A program made the translations under genes and the position numbers. From NCBI GenBank assembly GCA_021788565.1, contig JAJYKO010000512.1, forward strand, positions 1 through 5,114: 5,114 nt of DNA. The letters are read 5' to 3'. Origin of the DNA: Chloroflexota bacterium (GTDB taxonomy: Bacteria; Chloroflexota; UBA6077). Below are positions 1-4,203 of this stretch, piece after piece; positions within the stretch are counted from its first letter, which is position 1, and the number at the start of each line of letters is the position of its first letter. The notes under the pieces were generated by a model. It had not been told where the DNA came from, did no database searches, and saw only the letters and a list, made by a program, of their open reading frames with translations.

Positions 1-205
1 GGGCGGCTCGCCGCTAGCCCACGATCGTCTTTTGGCATCACAACTGGGCGCTGGCGCGGTGGATCTTCTGGCTCGCGGCGAACACGGAAAATTGGTTGGG
101 ATGATAAAGGGAGAGGTTACCGCGACGCCACTAGAGGAGGTTTCCGGAAAGCGCAAGCCCGTCGATCTGGCCCTGTACAGCCTTGCCAACGTCCTGGCGC
201 GGTAG
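1..205 (+). CDS. pfkA: ATP-dependent 6-phosphofructokinase, C-terminal end (5' part outside window)
   Basis: Reading from base 2 gives 67 codons and a TAG stop at 203-205; base 1 is the last base of the preceding codon. The product resembles the C-terminal part of bacterial phosphofructokinase, which phosphorylates fructose 6-phosphate in the committed step of glycolysis. The visible part opens with GGSPLAHDR, the end of the family signature in which a His and an Arg just upstream (out of view) contact fructose 6-phosphate. LASQLGAGAVDLL and GKLVGMIKGE follow, matching the E. coli pattern LASRMGAYAIDLL and GG.CVGI in order and spacing. It ends with PLEEV and a short Lys-rich helix. No start codon lies in the right place, so the gene runs in from the left. 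The catalytic centre and nucleotide loop are not visible, so the phosphoryl donor (ATP or pyrophosphate) cannot be decided. Family assignment is very secure. Confidence 0.93.
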   Translation, partial: GGSPLAHDRLLASQLGAGAVDLLARGEHGKLVGMIKGEVTATPLEEVSGKRKPVDLALYSLANVLAR

Positions 206-398
206 TCCGCCGAGCCGCCAGGCCAACCGCTGCTTTGATATGCCAGCAACTCAGCGGTGGTGGTCTCGAAGTGGATCCAAGGAAAGTGAGGATGAATCCC
301 ACCCGGCCACGTCCCGGCCAACGCGCGGCATGGCCATTCTCTCCGCCGAGGGCGGGGAAGTCCCCGCCCCTACAACCTGTCAGAACGATATCCGTGTA
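206..398. other. Convergent intergenic region between pfkA and tatA-like gene
   Basis: These 193 bases separate two convergent stop codons. Apart from the GC hairpin at 350-369 I see only a weak inverted repeat (GGCCA at 316-320 with TGGCC at 331-335). No open frame here has a ribosome binding site or a recognisable product. It most likely serves as 3' untranslated sequence for both neighbours. Confidence 0.6.
350..369. terminator. GC-rich hairpin between convergent genes, possible bidirectional terminator
   Basis: GGGCGGGG (350-357) and CCCCGCCC (362-369) form a perfect 8-bp stem around a 4-base loop. It lies 145 bases after the pfkA stop and 30 bases after the tatA-like stop. Neither strand has a clear T-tract after the stem, so factor-independent termination is uncertain; it could instead protect 3' ends. 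Read on the minus strand the sequence begins TTGTAGGGGCGGGG, which looks like a dispersed GTAGGGGCG-type palindromic repeat. Confidence 0.45.
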
Positions 399-812
399 CT
401 AGATAAGCTTCGCCCCACAACCGCCACAGAAGTGGTTGTCCGCGGGATTTGAGAGCGAGCACACCGGACAAACCTTCATGCTTGCTGACCCCTGAACAGC
501 CGCGGTCTCCGCGTGAGCAGCGTCGCGAGCGGTACCGTTAGGCGCGGGGGCGCCCGGCGTCACACCAGCGAGGATGTCGGTCGGCAGCCTCTTGATGCTG
601 TCAACCTGCTGCTTCATCTCGGTGATAGGCTGAGTCACATCCTTCAGCGGGCCGGTGATCTCGTCCGTAATCCCGCTGGTGGCATTCTTGAACTCCCTGA
701 TGCTTTTACCGAGCCCTCTGCTTATCTCTGGCAGCTTGCCCGGGCCCATCACGATCAGGACGATGACCAGAACTAAAATCAGATGTGTTGGCTGAAAGAG
801 ACCCTCAAACAT
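399..812 (-). CDS. tatA: TatA/TatE-family twin-arginine translocase subunit with C-terminal zinc ribbon
   Basis: This 137-residue protein should act in the cytoplasmic membrane as the pore-forming or membrane-thinning subunit of Tat, which exports folded proteins carrying twin-arginine signals. A short N-terminus with Gln7 leads into a hydrophobic helix (about residues 10-22). Next come the hinge GPGKLPEI (23-30) and an amphipathic helix from SRGLGKSIREF onward. The usual FG at the hinge is MG here. Residues 45-80 are polar and probably helical, 81-112 are a low-complexity Ala/Pro/Gly/Thr linker, and 115-132 carry CPVC and CGGC, a compact four-Cys zinc ribbon that ordinary TatA lacks. The start at 812 is chosen because AGGAG lies 7 bases upstream and the membrane helix begins immediately; a start at 869 would put a charged extension ahead of the helix. 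A promoter lies about 100 bases upstream. No tatC or tatB is visible. Family is secure; the tatA rather than tatB label is less so. Confidence 0.88.
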   Translation of the reverse strand: MFEGLFQPTHLILVLVIVLIVMGPGKLPEISRGLGKSIREFKNATSGITDEITGPLKDVTQPITEMKQQVDSIKRLPTDILAGVTPGAPAPNGTARDAAHAETAAVQGSASMKVCPVCSLSNPADNHFCGGCGAKLI

Positions 813-917
813 GACGCAGCTCCTTTTCTGAAGCGGCGAATGACGGCGATTATCCGTGCCCGCTGCCATCTGTCGCGAACCAGTGCCGGCTTCGTACCCC
901 TCGGCGAGGCCAACATG

Positions 918-946
918 ATGCTACAGAGCCCGTGCCGTCTTGTCAA
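918..946 (-). promoter_or_regulatory. Sigma70-type promoter for the tatA-like gene
   Basis: On the minus strand there is a perfect TTGACA (946-941), a 17-base spacer, and TAGCAT (923-918), which matches four of six bases of TATAAT. Transcription would start near 911, leaving a leader of about 100 bases before the ATG at 812. The AT-rich run just upstream (about 947-960) could be an UP-like element. The box begins 19 bases after the permease stop codon, so the tatA-like gene can be transcribed independently of it. Confidence 0.7.
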
Positions 947-964
947 CTTATGAAAATTCGGCAA

Positions 965-2455
965 CTATTCCAGCGGCAATCTCGAACGAGCCAGGGCTCG
1001 CAGATCCTCCCCACGCTTCCGCGCGTTGCTCGACGCGGTCAGATAGATGCCAATCGAGATGATGATCGCCACAACTGCCTGCGTGCTGGGCTGAAGCAGA
1101 AACGGGGTGTTTGGAACCACCAGCACGCTGGAAAGAAGGACCACCGCGACCACTATGGCGAGTACGGCCGCCACAACTGCATCGGTGTGCCTCGAAATCT
1201 CCACGGCCCACGGTAAACCTCTAAACGCGCCCCCGATCCTCATGTGCAGAACGCCAATCCCAAGCATCCCAAAAACCAGCACCAGGCTCATAGAGCGCAG
1301 CGCCACGCCGATCGTCCAGCCGAAGAAGGTTGCCTCCAGTAGAAAAAGCGAGCCCAGCACTGCCGTGACCAGCAGTGCCACGTCTGGTGCCTTGGACTTC
1401 GACGTGTGAAGAAAAGCCGATGGAAGCATCCGGTCTTGAGCCCACGCGAAGAGGTAGCGCGAGCAGTCCAGCATCTCTGGGGCAACAGTTTTGCCCACGA
1501 TGAGCATCACCAGAAGATTGACTAGCACAGCGATTGGCCTCGGAGCCACCATACCAATCAATCCAGGAGTGGTCGCCAGCTCCGAGTGCTTCGACGCTAC
1601 CAGAGGGCCCACGCTCCACCACGGCACGGCGTGGAAAAGTGCCAGACTGACCAGCGAGAAGAGAACCAGGGCTGTGACCCACCCGCCGAATATTCCGCGA
1701 GGCATCGTCCGGGTTGCGTCTCTCGCCTCTCCGCCGAGCGACGTTGCCGCGGTCAATCCTCCGTACGCGAACATGAATAGCGTTACCACTGATATGAAAG
1801 CGCTCAGAGAGGGTTGAACGCTGGTCGCCTGAGGTGTTTGGCCGAGTATTTTGCTGACCGAGGCGAGAAAGGTCTGCTGTGATGTGGCGAAGCCAAAGAA
1901 CACGGTGATCGCCGCGGCCACCAGGACTATCGCGAAGATGAGGATAACGAAGGCTCCATAGTTGCCCACACCCGAGTAGTGGAGACCGAAAATCAGCCAT
2001 ATCAAGACCAGTCCGATCACGATATGTCCCGCCGGCGTCACAGCCCAACCGCCGGGCAGACCCGCGCTTTCCAGGGTCGAGGCAAGGAAAGCGGCAAAGC
2101 TGAAGGCAAGGAAGCCCATCGCGGCCACAACCCCGACGAACCAGAGAAAAGCCACCGCGAAGCCCACGGGAAGGTTTAGAGACCTGGTGAGCCAAACGTA
2201 GGTGGAGCCGGCTCGCGGAGCGACTTGGGAAAACCGCATGAACATGACCACTTTCGGCAGAAGAACTATACCTGCAACGACCATCGCGGCCGGCACAAGC
2301 CAGGCGATTCCGGGGTAGGCCCCGAGACTATTGACTAAAACGAAGTTGATGCCGCTTCCGTACTCCTGAGAAACAGCGGACGCGACGACCGCGAACACAC
2401 CCACGACCTTGGCCAGACGTTGCGGGGAGACCTCTGAGAATCTTGTTGTTGACAT
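965..2455 (-). CDS. APC-superfamily amino acid permease
   Basis: This 496-residue integral membrane protein is a secondary transporter of the amino acid-polyamine-organocation superfamily and probably imports an amino acid or amine with protons. Family marks appear in order: GSGI at 33-36 (the unwound substrate-binding turn of the first helix), PRAGSTYVWLTR at 80-91, GGEARDATRTMPRGI at 241-255 after the sixth helix, and RYLFAWAQDRMLP at 333-345 in the loop after the eighth. Hydropathy suggests about twelve helices, with the last pair near 424-447 and 458-475 and a charged cytoplasmic tail. Length is typical. AGGAGG lies 7 bases before the ATG, which fixes the start. It is 206 bases downstream of the hemerythrin gene on the same strand, so co-transcription is possible but not shown. 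I cannot assign the substrate from sequence. Confidence 0.9.
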   Translation of the reverse strand: MSTTRFSEVSPQRLAKVVGVFAVVASAVSQEYGSGINFVLVNSLGAYPGIAWLVPAAMVVAGIVLLPKVVMFMRFSQVAPRAGSTYVWLTRSLNLPVGFAVAFLWFVGVVAAMGFLAFSFAAFLASTLESAGLPGGWAVTPAGHIVIGLVLIWLIFGLHYSGVGNYGAFVILIFAIVLVAAAITVFFGFATSQQTFLASVSKILGQTPQATSVQPSLSAFISVVTLFMFAYGGLTAATSLGGEARDATRTMPRGIFGGWVTALVLFSLVSLALFHAVPWWSVGPLVASKHSELATTPGLIGMVAPRPIAVLVNLLVMLIVGKTVAPEMLDCSRYLFAWAQDRMLPSAFLHTSKSKAPDVALLVTAVLGSLFLLEATFFGWTIGVALRSMSLVLVFGMLGIGVLHMRIGGAFRGLPWAVEISRHTDAVVAAVLAIVVAVVLLSSVLVVPNTPFLLQPSTQAVVAIIISIGIYLTASSNARKRGEDLRALARSRLPLE

Positions 2456-2565
2456 AGCATGCCCTCCTGACGCGCTGAACCCGGATGATTTCCCGAGCGA
2501 GGCCTCGTGCGCTGAGGTCGACCGCTGTCACCTAGTGCGTTCTAAGTCAGGCAGCGTGCCCGTTG

Positions 2566-2615
2566 CCCGGTAGCCCTTACCGGGACCGCCGGCTCGTATC
2601 CGCCCTCGGCCGGCG
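2566..2615 (-). other. Two adjacent hairpins between hemerythrin gene and permease
   Basis: One perfect 7-bp stem pairs CCCGGTA (2566-2572) with TACCGGG (2578-2584) around a 5-base loop. Next to it, CGCCGGC (2587-2593) pairs with GCCGGCG (2609-2615) around a 15-base loop. They lie 47 to 96 bases after the hemerythrin stop and 111 or more bases before the permease ATG. They could end or stabilise the hemerythrin transcript, or be the structured leader of the permease mRNA. There is no T-tract, and I do not recognise a known riboswitch. Two perfect palindromes nearer the permease start, CGAGGCCTCG (2498-2507) and GGTCGACC (2516-2523), could be operators, but such short GC palindromes are also common by chance. 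Confidence 0.45.
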
Positions 2616-2661
2616 AACACAGTCATCACATGTCAGCAATTTGCATGCCTCTTGATCTTTG

Positions 2662-3231
2662 TTACGAATCAGCGTGCGTCAGGGTCCTCACTTTGCCGGC
2701 CAGCGAATCAATCAGGTGGTGGTACCACTCAGGAAGCCCGGCCCCGTACTCCGAGTCGATTCGAGCGAACTTCGCGGCGAGCTCCTGATCATCATGGTCG
2801 GACAGAAGGCGCGCCGCCATCGGAAAGAGGTCTCGTTCCTCCCTGCTAATGTGTTGCGTAAGAAGAGAGATGTAGTCCCTGGCATGCAGCACCAAGGACT
2901 GTTCCGCGCCGGGGTCGCGCGCTCGATATCCCTCCAAATCGTTGATTAAAGCCTGTACCTGCCCACGAATTTCCCCGTGCTCCGCCAACATCTCCGCGAC
3001 GATGATCTTGTCATCGGCCTCACCAACGGCTAGCAACAGAGGAAAGAGCGCCCTCTCCTCCTTTGCGTAGTGACGTCCGTCAACAAACTTGTCAAGAAAC
3101 CCCACGGAATCCTCTAGGACTTCGTTGGACACCGTCTTGCCGGCCTCCAGACGATCGGTGACGTTTTCGAATGTCTCCAAAACCTGCTCAATAGCCCCAT
3201 GCTCGCTCTTCAGCAGTTCAGTAGCCCTCAT
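2662..3231 (-). CDS. Hemerythrin-like (HHE cation-binding) protein
   Basis: This 189-residue soluble protein should be a four-helix bundle holding a non-haem di-iron centre. Expected ligands are all present: His11, His54 with Glu58 (HYAKEE), His85 (AEHGE) and His127 with Glu131 (HISREE). This is the H, HxxxE, H, HxxxE pattern of bacterial HHE proteins, which bind oxygen or respond to oxygen, nitric oxide, peroxide or iron status. A further C-terminal helical stretch (about 145-182) with a His pair at 171-172 extends beyond the core. No signal peptide or membrane helix is seen, so it is cytoplasmic. The start at 3231 is preferred because AAGAGG lies 5 bases upstream and the first helix (ATELLKSEH) follows at once; an in-frame ATG at 3291 would add 20 unrelated residues. 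It faces the double zinc-ribbon gene across a long divergent region. The precise role cannot be told from sequence. Confidence 0.92.
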   Translation of the reverse strand: MRATELLKSEHGAIEQVLETFENVTDRLEAGKTVSNEVLEDSVGFLDKFVDGRHYAKEERALFPLLLAVGEADDKIIVAEMLAEHGEIRGQVQALINDLEGYRARDPGAEQSLVLHARDYISLLTQHISREERDLFPMAARLLSDHDDQELAAKFARIDSEYGAGLPEWYHHLIDSLAGKVRTLTHADS

Positions 3232-3349
3232 GATAACCTCTTGCGCATGAGCGCATGATCTGGTAGTCACACTCTGCACCAACACCGGCATGAGATTGCT
3301 TGATCACAGGGCCGCGTGAGGAGGGTGCGAGGTCCTGTCGCGCGCCCTG

Positions 3350-3393
3350 ATCTCCTTAACGAGATTAACAATATGCATGAAACATGCTACACC
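3350..3393 (+). promoter_or_regulatory. Candidate promoter with operator-like inverted repeat in its spacer
   Basis: TTAACA (3365-3370, five of six bases of the -35 consensus) is followed by exactly 17 bases and TACACC (3388-3393, three of six), which has an extended TG at 3385-3386. The spacer contains a perfect inverted repeat, GCATG (3375-3379), AAA, CATGC (3383-3387). A second dyad, ATCTC (3350-3354) with GAGAT (3361-3365), abuts the -35 box. A repressor on the first dyad would block this promoter. The same sites could act on the divergent hemerythrin gene, whose start is about 120-155 bases away. Confidence 0.4.
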
Positions 3394-3510
3394 CGGCGAT
3401 TGAGGAGAGAGTGGGGACCCACGCTAAAGACGGGATCTCGGCCGCACCGTATCCGCCCCTCGCGGGGCCCAAAGCTCGCGGTGGAATTGCGAAATTCGTG
3501 AAGCGAAAGT

Positions 3511-3539
3511 TTGCGCGCACCGACAATGGGAAGTATAAT
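3511..3539 (+). promoter_or_regulatory. Candidate promoter with consensus TATAAT for the zinc-ribbon gene
   Basis: A perfect TATAAT (3534-3539) lies 17 bases after TTGCGC (3511-3516), which keeps the TTG of a -35 box. Transcription would start near 3546, giving a 5' leader of about 130 bases before the ATG at 3677. That leader contains the 14-codon open frame at 3585-3629. Confidence 0.55.
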
Positions 3540-3584
3540 CATTTCGCTGGTATGCTTCTTCAGCTCGCCAAAGTAGGAGGGTCG

Positions 3585-3629
3585 ATGTCTGTGGGTTCAG
3601 CGCCCTCTCCTAGAAGGCAATCGCGCTGA
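3585..3629 (+). CDS. Possible 14-residue leader peptide (upstream open frame)
   Basis: An ATG is preceded by AGGAGG (3575-3580) with a 4-base gap, a stronger Shine-Dalgarno than that of the main gene downstream. It reads MSVGSAPSPRRQSR and stops at TGA, 47 bases before the zinc-ribbon start. The Shine-Dalgarno could pair with CCTCTCCT at 3604-3611 inside the frame, and TCAGCGC (3597-3603) is complementary to GCGCTGA (3623-3629). The alternating hairpins would suit translation-dependent control. The peptide resembles nothing I know and has no run of one amino acid to suggest classical attenuation. It may be chance; only the ribosome binding site and its placement support it. Confidence 0.35.
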   Translation: MSVGSAPSPRRQSR

Positions 3630-3676
3630 CGGATCGTCCCAAGTAAAGAACGTTTTTCAGGAGTCAGCGTAGTCAG

Positions 3677-4027
3677 ATGCAAGACAAGACCCTCACCTGT
3701 CGGGACTGTGGTCGCGAGTTCGTGTTCACAGTAGGAGAGCAGGAGTTCTTCGCACAGAAGGGCTTCACCAACGAGCCAAGCCGGTGCCCCGAGTGCCGGG
3801 CAGCCAACAAGGCGAACAGGGGCGGCGGTGGCTATTCCTCCGGCGGTGGCTACGAACGGCGAGAGAGGCAGATGTTCCCTGCTGTTTGTGCGCAGTGTGG
3901 CAAGGAGACCATGGTACCATTCCAGCCAAGCGGCGACAAGCCGGTTTACTGCTCGGATTGCTTCGCCGCCCAGAGATCCTCTGGTGGCGGGTACGAGCGC
4001 CGGGGTGGTGGTCGAGACCGCTGGTAG
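3677..4027 (+). CDS. Double zinc-ribbon protein with Gly/Tyr/Arg-rich linkers (CxxC-x17-CxxC family)
   Basis: This 116-residue cytoplasmic protein has two zinc-binding modules. The first is C8xxC11 and C37xxC40 (TCRDCG, RCPECR), like the probable zinc-ribbon domain zf-trcl. The second is C71xxC74, exactly 17 residues, then C92xxC95 (CAQCGKET, YCSDC), the CxxC-x17-CxxC motif seen in small proteins of Chloroflexota and candidate phyla. The linker (48-63) and tail (101-116) are rich in Gly, Tyr, Arg and Ser, with SSGGGYERR repeated exactly at 54-62 and 101-109. Such RGG/GGY-like tracts often bind RNA, so a nucleic-acid role is plausible, but the family function is not established to my knowledge. 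The only Shine-Dalgarno-like AGGAG (3659-3663) is 13 bases from the ATG, unusually far, and no closer in-frame start exists. The 5' leader is long and may carry a leader peptide. A strong hairpin follows the stop. Confidence 0.85.
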   Translation: MQDKTLTCRDCGREFVFTVGEQEFFAQKGFTNEPSRCPECRAANKANRGGGGYSSGGGYERRERQMFPAVCAQCGKETMVPFQPSGDKPVYCSDCFAAQRSSGGGYERRGGGRDRW

Positions 4028-4061
4028 CGGCTGGCTCGCATACCGGAGGCGGGTTTACGTT

Positions 4062-4085
4062 GGGGGTGACCGATTGGTCACCCCC
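4062..4085 (+). terminator. Terminator hairpin after the zinc-ribbon gene
   Basis: GGGGGTGACC (4062-4071) and GGTCACCCCC (4076-4085) form a perfect 10-bp stem with a GATT loop, starting 35 bases after the stop. Only a TTT follows, so the U-tract is short, but stem strength and placement fit intrinsic termination. Confidence 0.75.
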
Positions 4086-4138
4086 TTTGCGCGCTCCCGA
4101 CAAGGTGACTAATCCAAAGAGAACCGCCCACCAAGAAG

Positions 4139-4166
4139 CTGGCCCCGGCGAAAACGCCGGGGCCAG
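4139..4166 (-). terminator. Terminator hairpin after the substrate-binding protein gene
   Basis: CTGGCCCCGGCG (4139-4150) and CGCCGGGGCCAG (4155-4166) form a perfect 12-bp stem. On the minus strand the loop is TTTT and the stem is followed by CTTCTT, a modest pyrimidine tract. It lies 36 bases after the minus-strand stop codon. This suggests that the substrate-binding gene is the last in its transcript. Confidence 0.75.
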
Positions 4167-4186
4167 AACTACTGTCGGGTCTGCAG

Positions 4187-4203
4187 AGCGACCACCGGTC
4201 GCT
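4187..4203 (-). other. Small hairpin overlapping the stop codon of the substrate-binding gene
   Basis: AGCGACC (4187-4193) and GGTCGCT (4197-4203) form a perfect 7-bp stem with a 3-base loop. Its minus-strand 5' arm includes two bases of the TAG stop. It precedes the larger terminator hairpin by 20 bases and may help protect the mRNA 3' end. Confidence 0.4.

Larger units (their letters stand above)
3232..3676. other. Divergent intergenic region between hemerythrin and zinc-ribbon genes
   Basis: This 445-base region is long for the density of the window. It contains two plus-strand promoter candidates, inverted repeats and a 14-codon open frame, each listed separately. The part nearest the hemerythrin gene (3232-3345) shows its ribosome binding site but no convincing minus-strand promoter pair. 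Longer open frames crossing the region run straight through the TATAAT box, lack ribosome binding sites and look like nothing known, so I do not call them genes. Confidence 0.6.

Noticed and set aside
183..452. An 89-codon plus-strand open frame after pfkA
   Set aside because: It overlaps the pfkA end and the tatA-like gene, has no ribosome binding site, and its Arg/Pro/Ser-rich product looks like out-of-frame translation.
849..854. GATAAT on the minus strand as a second tatA promoter
   Set aside because: No -35-like sequence lies at 16-18 bases upstream, whereas the TTGACA/TAGCAT pair at 918-946 is much better.
813..869. N-terminal extension of the tatA-like protein from an ATG at 869
   Set aside because: It has no Shine-Dalgarno and would place 19 polar and charged residues before the Tat membrane helix. 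The ATG at 812 has AGGAG at the right distance.
1221..2195. A 324-codon open frame on the minus strand, out of frame with the permease
   Set aside because: It lies entirely inside the permease gene. Its product is rich in Arg, Gly and Ser with no domain pattern, while the overlapping frame shows clear APC motifs and membrane helices.
2540..2615. tRNA-like or known riboswitch-like fold in the GC-rich hairpin region
   Set aside because: The stems do not form a cloverleaf, there is no proper T-loop or anticodon arm, and I could not match the conserved cores of the riboswitch classes I know.
3232..3291. N-terminal extension of the hemerythrin protein from an ATG at 3291
   Set aside because: The ATG at 3231 has AAGAGG 5 bases upstream and begins directly with the first HHE helix; the extra 20 residues look like untranslated leader.
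3384..3629. An 81-codon plus-strand open frame before the zinc-ribbon gene
   Set aside because: It has no ribosome binding site, runs through the TATAAT promoter and has no recognisable domain. Only its last 14 codons have a Shine-Dalgarno, and these are listed as a possible leader peptide.
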